From: Arthrinium phaeospermum | Lineage: Eukaryota > Ascomycota > Sordariomycetes > Amphisphaeriales > Apiosporaceae | DNA: 64,000 nt | Assembly: GCA_006503535.1 (NCBI GenBank) | Contig: QYRS01000013.1 | Coordinates: 434,001-498,000 of the forward strand | Direction: 5' to 3' | Shown: one piece after another, positions 25,157-36,218 of the stretch | Layout: every line of letters starts with the position of its first letter | Position numbering within the stretch: position 1 is the stretch's first letter | Notes under the pieces: generated by a model | The model's database searches: none | Told to the model about the DNA's origin: nothing | Seen by the model: the letters and a program-made list of their open reading frames with translations, nothing else | Program-made: the position numbers and the translations under genes

Positions 25157-25576
25157 ATGGCCCCCACCCGCAAAGTCACCTTCGTCTTCATGTGCGGCGA
25201 GACGCAGCTCCCCTATACGCACGACGTGCCGGCGCGCCTGGTGACGGAGGACCCGGCCGCCCTGCCCGACTACCGCGAGGCCTACATGCGGGCGGTGGCG
25301 CCCATCATGGACCAGCACAAGGGCGTCTGCCTCGTCGCCTCGCCCGACGTCTGCACCGTGTGCGAGAAGGCCCCCGCCACCGAGATCCTCACGACGCCCA
25401 TGTCGTACCTGCACGTCGTCCAGGAGCCCCGCGTCATGGTGCTCGTCACCGCCATCTGCGGCAAGGACGCCTGCACCGCCCAGGGCCAGCGCGAGATCAA
25501 CGCCATCGTCGCCGAGATCACCGGCATGCAGCACGGCGAGGTCCAGAACAGCAGCAGCAGCAGCAGCAGCAGCTAA
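25157..25576 (+). CDS. Small cysteine-containing protein of unknown function with poly-Ser tail
   Basis: Intronless 139-residue protein from the ATG at 25157 (context CATCATGG), strongly C/G-biased at third positions like the genuine genes here. It begins MAPTRKVTFVFMCGE. Two cysteine pairs, C66/C69 (VCTVCEKAP) and C101/C106 (ICGKDAC), are spaced like a four-ligand zinc knuckle. The middle reads ATEILTTPMSYLHVV. The C terminus is eight serines encoded by an AGC repeat. No signal peptide or membrane segment is seen. I do not recognise the family; zinc binding is inference. The frame is open upstream, but the upstream residues are low complexity with poor coding character, so the later ATG is preferred. 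The stop overlaps the stop of a minus-strand frame at 25573. Confidence 0.65.
   Translation: MAPTRKVTFVFMCGETQLPYTHDVPARLVTEDPAALPDYREAYMRAVAPIMDQHKGVCLVASPDVCTVCEKAPATEILTTPMSYLHVVQEPRVMVLVTAICGKDACTAQGQREINAIVAEITGMQHGEVQNSSSSSSSS
25550..25573. repeat. AGC trinucleotide repeat encoding poly-Ser
   Basis: Eight AGC triplets at the very end of the small cysteine-containing protein, immediately before its TAA stop. Length variation would change only the Ser tail. Confidence 0.85.
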
Positions 25577-25968
25577 GCCCGTGCCAAATCGTCTAGCAGC
25601 CGCTCATATCTGTCCCCGAGGGCTTCTGCGGAATATACCCCGTTGGTGCGCCGCTCCGGACCGAGGGAAGATTCAGAAAGCACCCTGGGTGTCGCGTGAC
25701 CCCGTTCATCTGCAGCACCGTTGGACACTACGAATGAGAAAGTCAGAATGACTAGTTTGGGGTTATTCGAGCGAGCAATGAGTCTATAGGTTTCGATCAT
25801 GTGCTTCCGCGTGGACAGCCCGGCTAGTGCACTGCCATCTGGCCAGGTTTTGGAATAATCGAAGTGGGCATTTGAAATATCCGATAGTGAGGGAACACGA
25901 CCTACTCTTCGGTAGAAGTAAGCTATGAGTAGGATTTCAGCAACGATAACCGAGGGCAACCATCTCAT
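25573..25968 (-). CDS. Unassigned open frame, possibly a gene remnant
   Basis: Open frame of 131 residues from an ATG at 25968, ending tail-to-tail with the small protein gene and sharing two bases with its stop. It begins with a hydrophobic stretch (MRWLPSVIVAEILLIAYFYRR) and then VGRVPSLSDISNAHFDYSKTW, faintly reminiscent of the membrane anchor and Pro hinge of fungal microsomal P450s. No P450 core follows, because the frame runs into the opposite gene. The middle of the frame could also be an intron (TTCTGAC ... CATTCGTAG). Codon bias is weak. It may be a degraded gene start or chance. Confidence 0.2.
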   Translation of the reverse strand: MRWLPSVIVAEILLIAYFYRRVGRVPSLSDISNAHFDYSKTWPDGSALAGLSTRKHMIETYRLIARSNNPKLVILTFSFVVSNGAADERGHATPRVLSESSLGPERRTNGVYSAEALGDRYERLLDDLARA

Positions 25969-28900
25969 GCTGCCAATGCCGCGAGACAGGCTAGGTGAGG
26001 ACGAGTCTACGGAACTCTTTGCTCATGGGGATGCTGCTCTCGGCGATCGTCGCAGCCCAAACGACCATGATCCGTGATCTAGACTATCCACAGCTCTCAA
26101 CATTGATCTACCGCACGTGAGCGTTACCTGCACTTTAAGAGCCATTTCATGTGCTTACCGCTGTCCACACATGGGCGTATTGCTCGCGTCGATTCAGGGG
26201 GTCTGTATAGTGACCAAGGGGCGCGCCACTTTGCCACAGGCTCCTCCATAAATCCACTGCAGAGGGAGTTTTCCCCCTTCTCACCGTCCGCAGTACTGTT
26301 GCGCCCGATAAAGGACTCCATGGCTCGTAGCTGTGGGGATTTCTTCATCGCAGACCGGACGCGCTAGGAGTCCAATCTTGGCTCAGGTAGCCAACTCACG
26401 AGGCACATGTTCTCCGTCTGCCCTCGAGGTTACCGCATGGCATGTTGGAGCAGTATCCTGAACAAACATGTCAGTCACATGCTTGCATAGACGTTGCCAG
26501 AGGAAAGGCTGGCTTCCATCAAGCGAAAACGGCTTCACCAGTGTGTGTACCCCTTAAGCTATCTTCCCAGGGATGATCACGGTGCTGTTCTCAGGTCATC
26601 GTCAGTCCGGAATTGCGAATGTAGGGCCTCAGTGGCCACCACTTGGTCGGACTCTGAAGGCCGAAATGGGAAACAGGAGTTATTGCGACCGTAGCCGTGC
26701 TAGCACAACGCCGGCCCTTCACATGTTTGTTGTCTGAGTAGGACATTTCTGAATAGGAGTTCATATTCTCTTTCTACTAACTGATTTACGGGATCTTCTC
26801 GTCTTTTCAGCCTGGTTCACTGCGAACCGAGGGAGCGAGCATGACGAACCCATTTCCCCCTAAAGAGGGGGCAGCCCTATGCCCCTTTGCTGCTGACGGG
26901 GGAAGACTGCCTCTCTCTCCTAATCTCTCTCTCAGAGCCCACTGCCTGCCTCTGTTCGTCTCCCATCTCGAAGTCATCCACCGAGTCGAGGATGCCCATG
27001 GCCTGCCCGGACCATTAGTTGGAAGAGACCGGCAGCTCTAAAGGGAACTAGCAGTCGGCACACCAAACCAGCAGAGCACGACAGCACGGCATGGCTTCTT
27101 CGCCTCTGGTGGGCAGACGGTCGCCCGACGACCTTGACTCGGATGAAAACGACCAGCTAGCCTTCCACAGTGCGTCTCCAGACCGAGGGTACCCATCCGT
27201 TACCTTCGGACCAAGTATCGACAGAGAGTGCGTCGTTAGATCATCGGCAAGATCTCGAAGGCCAAATATCAATCTCGTCGGTCTGCTATAGCCAGCCCCT
27301 TGTTCCCTTGGCTGCCACTGGACGATCCGCCCCCGATTAGCCTGAGACGGCCCATGTCGCCGTCAACCTGAAATCATAATGATCAATGGGCAGCCTCGAA
27401 GGGAGGCTTAGGGCGGTGTCCATGTGTAACGAGATGTTTTCCCAATACATATCGGCTCACTTAATTCAAGGATCGAACCGCGGAAAATAAGCGGCGATCC
27501 CCGACCGCAACCCGATTATGACGAGGGCCTTACCTGCAGATGCACTTCCTACCCCCCCTGGCATTCCTCTTTCCGATCTAAGAGAGCCGTCCTATTTATG
27601 AGTGGACGGCTTCTACCGCGTACTCCGACCACGTCGAAGATGCCGCTCCGATGCTTGACCGACAGGACAATGTCAGGGTTAGACGCGCTCGGTCCTCAAT
27701 CAGTCCGTCCCCAGACCTTTTAGTCACACCGTCATTTTGTGCATGCTGTGAACGTTTCTCGAGGCGCATCCCGTACGGGTTGCGCCTAGGCCCGTGATTC
27801 CAACCGCTTGTGGATGGAGGGAGGCCATTGTCTGGATATATCAATGGATGGGTGATGGGGTGTTACGAGGTCCAGAACTTTGGAGAGGATCAATAATACC
27901 CAGAGGATCGATAATCTGCAGATGATGGTTCGATAGCCAAGTAAGAAAGCAAATAAAAGCAGGCGGCGGCGCGAGAGGACGGTGCCCTGCGCACCTCGCC
28001 TCACTGTGTGACACCAGACCCCCCTCCGGCATCGGAACTCGCTTGGGCTGTCGGAGGACTGCTCTACTTGTACATACTTGCTGCAAGGTGCGAGATCTCG
28101 TGGAGAGACGAGACTAGGCATGCATTGCATTCATTACACCATGCTTGCCATGCAGGCAGGCAGGCATGATCGGCTAGCTGCCGACAATACACGACGACCG
28201 GGGACGAGAAGAGGACGAGAAACAGAGGCTCTGTGAGTGGCTGGTGGAGACAGCATGCATTGATTGTATTGATCTCTGTCGCAAATCAAGGGTGTAGTCG
28301 GCCGTCAGTGATGCACGGGTGAGCAATGTGGCGGACTTGGGCTTGAGGATTGGTTCGATCTCTCTTGCGCGCGCCGACTCTCCTTTTCTCTAGCTCGCTC
28401 TCTCCTATGCGAACGAGCAGAACGCCCAAGGGTGAAGTTCTTTTTTGTCATGGAAACGTCATGCATGCGGCTCGTGGCCTCTTCAGCCGTGTCGGTGTTG
28501 TTGAGGGAACTCATCATTTTTGGGGCTCTCTGGATCGAGGTGTCAAAGCTGCTTCGGCCCAATGAGCGTCCTTGGGCGGTTTTGTGTCACTCGGGCGGCG
28601 AGGGGCGGTTCTGACTGTGATTGGCTTACGAGGCACTCACCCTCCCCTCCTACATGCGGTGGCTTGGGCGAAGAATTCCAGATCGATGACAGGTCAAAGC
28701 ACCAGAACATGTTCGGATGCGCCAGGGATGCTTCCCGGGTACGAGACAACCAATGCCGCCGACCAGGTTGTTGGATTCTAGCGCACGGAGCAGACGAATC
28801 TGACATCTCGGGTGACAGAACTTTGTACATACAGGCGTTCGAAAAGCAAGTCTGCGGATTCGCGACGAGTCGGTGAAACGGGAATGCCGTGGCCCATCAG

Positions 28901-31152
28901 GACGAGGGAAGAGATTGGAGGGGAAGAGAAAGGGGAAGAGGAAGAGAAAGAAGGAGGGAACCACGCCCAGACCGGCCAGAAAGGAGCCAAGAGAGAAGAG
29001 GAGGGCAGAGAAAAGGAGGGCGGGGATAGGTCTCGACTCGCTGGCCTTCATAACACAGCACGCGGAAGCCATGGGTTGCCCTTTCACGGCAAATGCCCAA
29101 AAGGAAACACAGTCCAATTAGAGGTCTGACGTGAGAGGCAAATCTCCGGCCCTCAGATGAAGATCTCTATCTTGGAGCAAGACTTATGCATGAACAGCGA
29201 GAGCCGGAAACATGCCCAAGCAGGTTACCAGAACGCAGGAATACAATCATGTGCGAACCCTCGTATCCGTGTGGCTAGCAGCCGGTGAAAGTGGTCCATG
29301 TTATGTAGTGTACCTACAAGTACAGACGCAGCTTGGGTTAGACGCGAATCAAGGCCAAGTCAAGTCACGCAGGAGTCCTGGGTTTCGGGGCCAAGATTAC
29401 CTGGGCATTACGTCTGTGGTGGTCTGTCTGCCAGTTGCTTGACCGGCCAATAAATATGCGTGTGTGGCGGTCTAACGAGGGAAGACGACAAAGCTGCATG
29501 AGCACCGTAATTCTTATGGTCGGCCATCGATGGAAGCTTGCAGCACCACAGACCAGTCCTGCCAACGACGTCACCGGTGAGGCATCGAGAGCGCCCTTTT
29601 CTTCTCAGAAAATCCGGATGGTTCTCTCGCCAAGGTTCCTCAGGGAGCTTGCAGTAGGGCAGGTTCCGCTACAGCCAGCATGTCCAGCAAAATGTAACCG
29701 GCGGTGGGATTTGCGAGTCTGAGATTTTCTTCGCCTTGCAGTTGCAGACTGGCTAGCGTGTAACGTGCTGGATGACTGGTTTTGTGTCTCGGATAGCTCA
29801 TAGGCTGCTGGGGCATAGATATCCATCGGTAAGTAGACATGTCACATCGACACGTCTAGACCCCTGTAGGCAATACTGAGAGCACTGAGGGGAAAGAAAA
29901 TATTCAATGCCGCGGAACCGGGGTTGGCCTGGCCGGTTCTGCTCGACAGTGGATACTCGTCCTTGACCTACCTACAACATATGTAGTACTCGATACCTTG
30001 CAGGCTTCTTGTTGCCAACGCCTATCGATGGGTTCGCGGGATCGCGGGGACGTGGCTTATGCTGGGCTCATGCTGGGGGTTCTTGGCACTCGGCTTGAGC
30101 CAAGCCAGACTTTTGTCCCCCAAGTACCCACCCACTTTCTACCACGACATCTACTTGTATGAACAAAACATGCAGGATGTGAAGGTGTCGCCGACAAGGC
30201 CAGAAACTGCTACGTACAGTAGCACACACATGATCGATGCCATCGTACGAGATTTGGCTTTGTATCTCCTACAGAGCGCCACGCTCTGAACCGATGGGCC
30301 GCACAGCATACGTGCCGTCAGTTGCAGGTCGCCGCGCGCAAACCGGCTATCTACTTTGGGAGTAGCACCCGCCTGCCGTGGCAGCCAGACGTCCGCATGG
30401 GCACTCGTTTCTCAATCATGCCCCTAAACCGATTTGCCGGTCGCATTAGGTAGCTATGCACGAGATCATAGCTACGTCCAATCACGCCCTCAGCCTGGCC
30501 CAGACCCTGTACATACGGCTCGCCCTAGCAGACCTGGATTCCGGGGTGAAGCAAGCCACTGCGCGCACCTCGTCCTCCAACCGTAAAGCCAGATCTGGGT
30601 GCAAGCCAGATCCGAAGAGGTTCTCATGAACTAAGACAAAAGCCCACAAATTGCATTTTTGAAGCCTACACTTCTGTGTGTAAGAAATAAAGCCGTGTTC
30701 CATTGTCCCTTAAGGAGTGTAGTTAAAAGTCACTGCAGACCGTACAGTACCACCCACCAACGGGCCTAAAAATACATGCCTCTATGTCTTTCATAGAGGG
30801 GAAGGAAGACAGAAATGTAGGAGATATGAAAGTAGAAGGAAGGTCAAAGAAAAGAAGCAGAGCCCTGCACTGCGCGCCAACTCTCCGATAATAGCATTGT
30901 AAACGAACCCATAATGAACCATCGCAGTGATCGTCGTTGCGGAACGATGCAGTGCAACCTGCATACACCAGGCCGGCAATGCAGCCTTAAACAATTTTCC
31001 GTATCTCGCCTCATCCTCGTGCATTAATGAATGCATGATGGCAGACCCGAACGCCAAACAAACTTTTGTCTTCCTGTGCTCTCAACCGTGTGCTCATGAA
31101 TTAAAGCATATTGGAGCAGGCTCGTCGTGTGTAGATTGACTAGGGGACGGCC
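25969..31152. other. Long intergenic region without a recognisable gene
   Basis: 5.2-kb spacer before the TauD-type gene stop. Open frames are short and overlapping, with no recognisable domain. A Lys/Arg/Glu-rich purine tract lies at about 28905-29020 and encodes only low-complexity peptides. No transposon genes or tandem arrays are seen. Confidence 0.5.
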
Positions 31153-32535
31153 CTAGTTGGTGTATTTGCGGAGCGGGAAGGCATCTCCGGGCATTGGCTC
31201 GAGGTGCCATGCCTTCGTGGCCGTGCTCTCGAATGCATCATGCCAGTCGCTTCGGAGGTCCTCTGGGATATCCCAGCCAAGAGCGGAGCTGCGGAGTCTC
31301 ATGCGAACCAAGTGTCGCTTCTCTCTGCCCGCCTGACCATTGACGAAGCCTTCACGGCGATGCAATACTGCCATGTTGTTGATGAAGTGCATGTCACCTG
31401 CTTGCGTCGTGATCTCAAGCTGAGTAGCCCGTGCAATGGCTTCGATGGCATCGAGTGCTTCACGCTGACGGTCATTGACTTGCGGCAAGCTCGAAGGCCG
31501 GGGGTGGGTGGCATTTCCAAGCAAGGGGGTGCGACCAAAGTTCATGATCAGCTTGGAGTCGTGGTAGAAGATGACCGGTCGGCATTGGAACTTCGGGCTG
31601 CGAGCAAGTCAGTCAAAATCCATCAATGGGTGGTTGATTCAAGTCATACATGGCAAAAGGCCAGTCCGATTTGGCCAGAGTTCGGATCATGTCTGGGCGG
31701 TAAGCTGCAAGCACGTTGTAGACGTGGTACGCGGATGAGATGATGCATCTACCACCCGAGGCCGAAGTGCTTCTCGTCAGCCAGCCAACGCAGTCGCCGG
31801 CTTCTTCATTGTGGAAACTCTACCAAAGGAACAATGTCAGCTATGATGCCTGTAAACCTGGGGCATGTTTAGTGTGCTTACGATGGCCGAGGTCGAATGA
31901 CGGTGATGACCGAGCATATCCGCTGAAGAGTTGTCGGCAATGATGTGAACTGAGATCATGTCAGCGTGCAACCGACCACCGAAGTATCAGGGAGCCTTAC
32001 CTAGCATGTTGCCCTTGTGGTCTTGACGGCCACGCTGGTCAACGATATGTGCTTGAATTCCAAGCCACACCATGGTGAGCTCTTCGACCGAGAAGTCCTT
32101 GGGGCTGATGCCTCTGATGACCGAGAAGCCCTTGCCATTGTGCAACTCGTGACCAATCCCGGCAAGCTTGGGGGCCAGAGTGGGAAGGGGGAAGTTCTCA
32201 ACATTGACCAGGTCGCCGTCGAGTTCCAGGGCTGGAGAGATGTGTTAGGATATGTGTTGCCTGAGAAGGGCACGTGATGTTGACTTACCCTTGAAGTTCT
32301 CCAAGGTGGATTTGACCTCAGCAATGTCCTCGTCGGTCAGATGGCAGATGTACGAATCGTCGTTCTGGAAATCAGAGCCCTTCCAAGCGAGCTTGCTGTC
32401 CAGGGTGGATGGGTAGCCAGAGGGCAAGCCCAGAGGCTCTTCAGACAGTCCGCTGTGCCCACATGCAGTGGGCAGCTGTGCGTCCTGAGCCAGCTGAGAA
32501 ACAGCAACAGGGCCGTTGGCGATGTGGTACTCCAT
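31153..32535 (-). CDS. TauD/TfdA-family Fe(II)/2-oxoglutarate dioxygenase
   Basis: Non-haem iron oxygenase that couples 2-oxoglutarate decarboxylation to oxidation of a substrate; the family includes taurine and other sulfonate or carnitine-type dioxygenases. Exons: 32535-32289, 32231-32001, 31949-31882, 31819-31650, 31597-31153; introns of 57, 51, 62 and 52 bp. The spliced product is exactly 386 aa. Motifs: GKGFSVIRGI, KGNMLVHIIAD, the metal site SFHNEEAGD (H185, E187), IPKFQCRPVIFYHDSKLIMNFGR, the distal histidine VLHRREGF (H318), and HLVRMRLR with the 2-oxoglutarate Arg about 337. The first ligand pair is H-x-E rather than the usual H-x-D, as in clavaminate synthase and many fungal TauD relatives. 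The ATG at 32535 is the first in frame; an upstream exon cannot be excluded. The substrate is unknown. Confidence 0.88.
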
Positions 32536-34959
32536 GGCTTCGTTCACGTCAAGAAAGACCTGTTCTGCTTGAGAATGAAGACGTGGATGGGGTCAATGAT
32601 GTCTCGCAGGACAGAAAAGACAGTGTGTAGGGGTGATGTTGGATCTTGGTCAAGAGTGTCCACGGCAATAGAAGCCAACAATGTTGCGGTTTGCAGATCT
32701 GGTGACGTTGAAGGTTGGAAACTTGCGAAGAAGTTGGATGAACCAAGGGCGGGTCAAGTCGAAGGGAAAAAGCAGACACTTTAAAGAACATTACAGTCGA
32801 GGAAGAAGGTCCGAGAAAAGGCCTACCTGCAAGTCTCATAAATAAGCAAAGTAGACAGCAGCGGAAGCGGTCTACTCGCTACTGCTCGAGGCGTTTGCCA
32901 TCCGTGATTGCGACTTCCTTCTGGACTTACACGGCGATGTTATAGAAATGTCGACAGCCGGGAAGCACGTGTACTTGGTCCCCACCCACCTAGGTCGTTC
33001 GTAGGTTCGGCTATGTACCTGCCTCGTTGCACAGCACCGAGAGGACAGCAACCGGTCAAACAATGTAGGAATTGCTACTGGATCCCGATGAGGAGGAGGA
33101 GGATGGTGATGGGAGAAGGAGCGCATCCGGACGTCAGAGGGCTGGGCCACGGTAATACAAAATGACGATATACATAGTTCTATCAGCGGCACCCAGGGCT
33201 CCCGCCCGCAATGTCCTCATCCGAGTCGTCGAGACGGAAGAAGCTGCGTACCTACCTACCCAAGGCATGCAACAAGTGAAGAGCCTGTCCTACTTCAAGG
33301 GAAACAACGTAGGCCTGAGCGAGGGTAGGTAGGTTAAAAGTAGAAATCACATTACCATGGTTCGCCAAGCTGTCGCTTTCATTCTGTGCAGGCGGCCAGA
33401 TACTCGGGCGTACTGTATGTCTCTCCATGCAGGTGGTCTGAAGGAAGGCTATATCTCCAGGTAGGTACTGGCTTCATCAATGTTGCCAGGAAACCATCAG
33501 ACGCCTAGTTTTCGAAGGTAGAGAAGGAGCCGCAGCGATCCCACTGGGGGCCACAGTAGGAGGAAGGAGCCTCGTCAACTTCGACGAGGGCAGGGTCCTT
33601 GAGTAGAGACAGATGACGGCACTGGAGAACGGATGGCAAGAACCTTTGCTTGGTGAATGGAACTTGTAGGGGTTGTATCCCGCAGGTATTGCCGGCACTA
33701 GGCACACTGTATATTTTTGCTGTGCGGCACTTGCTGCTCTAGCTATGTATGTATACAGGTAGGGCTCCTATTACTCGCGTGCAGGAATATGAAGATGGGG
33801 ATTTAATGTATCCAAGCAGCGTGGCTTCCTTGACTTCCAATGAAGAATTGTAGCAGGGAAATGGGGTCGAATGCGCAGTGGTGGGGTCGTTCAGCAATCG
33901 ATAGTCCTGCCAGGGACCAGGTTCAGGTCCACAGGCACCACTAGAGATCAATCAATCAATTTGACCAGGCAAGTAGGGCAAGTACATCAAATCGGTAATT
34001 GTGTTCTGTACATGTAGGCAGGGAGGCTCTCTACAATTTGATGGCATTGAAGATGGAGGGTAAGAGCATTTTTAGGCAAGGGCATGGGTCAAAGAGTCCA
34101 TCAACTGGATTACATGAGGTACATAATGAGTATATCGAAAATTTGCTTTTCTTTTCGTGAAAGGTGAGAGACAGCTTTAGCGAACGCAGCGTCGATAGTT
34201 ACATGTATCCAATGCAAGTAGCCTACCGCATCCCATTCCGCTCTTCGTGCGTCCCAACAGCACGATGCCACTAAGCCACGGGATCTCGTCGACGATGCCA
34301 TATTTTTTTTCTCCGGGTTGGAAAAACGTTTGAATGCCTACATTGGGTAACCTGACCTGCCTGTACAAGGTATGCATCATGTGTGTACATGTAGGCAGAA
34401 AGGTGGACTCGGAGCAAAGTATAATGGCATGCAGGTGCAGGTATCGGACAGGCATCATTCATCAATCAATTCGTTGGAATAAACAAAGGAAACAAGTGAA
34501 AATCTATGTAGTAGAAGCTCCGCCCCAAAAGAAACCAATTAAGATGAGCACTTGCGACGGTGTCGTCTGCCGCCCTCGTACGCGTGTGTTGTTTGAAACA
34601 ATCTTAACCCGAAAAAAAGTTGATGGACGGGGATGAAAGGAACATTCAGGTGGAGGGCGAGTTCTGGGCGAGGAAAAGAGAGGCCCCCGCTCCTCCTGGC
34701 CGTCCACCGGTCAAGTGATGATGTATCGAGTCGAGTTGATTTGATGTACGAGGAGGTATTGGCTCGATATGCCAATGAAATACCTGCTGCTTATGGGATA
34801 CAATTGGTAGTTAGAGGTAAGGTACAGCTACCTAGCATGTTGTATGATTAGTATTGTAATATAGTTAGGTAGGCTCATCGGAGGTATGAAAAGGTGTGCT
34901 GTGATGGACAGCTTGATATAGGCGGCATCGATCGACGGGCGGCATGGCATGTGCAACCC

Positions 34960-34975
34960 AAAAAAAAAAAAAAAA
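34960..34975. repeat. Poly(A) homopolymer, 16 nt
   Basis: Unbroken run of 16 adenines in intergenic DNA, with a further A/G-rich tract about 160 bp to the right. No retroelement body or target duplication flanks it, so it is not called a retroposed tail. Confidence 0.7.
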
Positions 34976-35766
34976 TCCTTGAGGAGTTGACACGGTACGG
35001 TGCGTGCTCCCTCCCTCCATATACCCGCCGCCAGCCAGCCACTTTTCTTTCCGATGCAGATTTGCACCTCAAAATAAATATGTAAGTATATACAAGTAGG
35101 TGAGCAGGGGAGGGAGGGGGAGGGGGACAAAAGAAGAGAAGAAAAAAAAGAGAAAAAAAAAGAAAGAAAGGCAAAAGACTATTATACAGTATTCTACTTG
35201 CAAGTACCGTATGCGGGTAGCATAGCAACGATGATTGATGCATCAATGTACATATAAAAATTTGTTGAAGAATTGAACCGACCATCTACCTATCATTTCA
35301 CCTTCATCTGGGGTTGGTGTGACATCTGGAGATTACCCTAACCCCCCTTACCTGGGCTCGGACGTTGTAAGTCCACAATCGACGGCACACCAAGGCCCGG
35401 CCCGCGTCGTACCAGCGCTACACTTACTTTGTGTGCCTGACGTCAAGTTGATGGATTCGATCTGCCTCTACTTAGGAGTAGGTTCGGACGACTGCGACTC
35501 AGCATAGTGGTACAGTATCTGGTCTGGTTCCGTCTGCATCTGCGTCGCGGGCTTTGTGCATTTCCCTACTACCTGGTAGGTCGTGTCAACTCATCATCAC
35601 CCTATCCTTGTTTGCACCCTAGACACCGGATGTGGTACCGCGTGCGCAACCATGGGTGGGTATACATACGCACCCGGCGACTATCCATACCACTTTCTGC
35701 TCCCCATCTGTACCGGGGCTGCCGTATACTACAGCTGAGCGCGTCGCATCGCATAACATTCGGCCA

Positions 35767-35792
35767 TCTTTCTTTCTTTCTTTCTTTCTTTC
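35767..35792. repeat. TTTC tetranucleotide microsatellite
   Basis: About six copies of the TTTC unit in intergenic DNA. Likely polymorphic. Confidence 0.85.
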
Positions 35793-36218
35793 ACGGGTCG
35801 GATCATTGGCTACGCATATTCAACGGGTATCTCGCTACCATTTTAATGTCAAGATTGGTAAACAGCTATCGAATCCGCGAATCATGTCAGGTCGTCCAGT
35901 GGTACTGCTTTCCGGATACGGGTGCAATTGATTTTTTTCCCCTTCCACCCGTTGCCCGCCCCTGTCCGGTTTTTCTCTTTTGCCCATCCGCCCCTAGGCT
36001 AGGTTGCTTCCACTTTTCCTCCCCATCCGCTCTGCAGGTGTCTTCGTCGTCGTGCGGCGGCCCAAGAGCTAGAAAAGCTAGCATCTTACAGCCTAATGCA
36101 CCCGGCATCTTGCGGCACCCGTCCCGGCGCATGTCAGTTCCTTAGTGGTTCGGGTCGCTTCCTGAGTTACATTTGCCATCCCCGTCGGCCCCCACCCCAG
36201 CCAGCCAGAGTCAGCAAA

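Larger units (their letters stand above)
32536..36218. other. Intergenic region with simple repeats
   Basis: 3.7-kb spacer between two minus-strand genes, expected to hold the TauD-type promoter. No gene is seen. Repeats: ACCTACCTACC near 33248-33261, GGTAGGTAGG near 33323-33335, a 16-nt A run at 34960-34975, an A/G-rich tract at about 35130-35170 and a TTTC repeat at about 35767-35792. Confidence 0.5.

Noticed and set aside
27460..27500. Second tRNA-like B box (minus-strand GGTTCGATCC)
   Set aside because: Flanking bases do not form a T stem and there is no acceptor stem.
28905..29020. Lys/Arg/Glu-rich coding possibility
   Set aside because: Purine tract of low complexity; the peptide composition reflects the repeat, not a gene.
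34960..34975. Poly(A) run as a retroelement tail
   Set aside because: No element body, no target-site duplication, and similar A/G tracts occur nearby.
35507..36145. Open frame of 212 codons on the plus strand
   Set aside because: Contains the TTTC microsatellite, no motif, and ends near the 3' end of the transcription factor gene.
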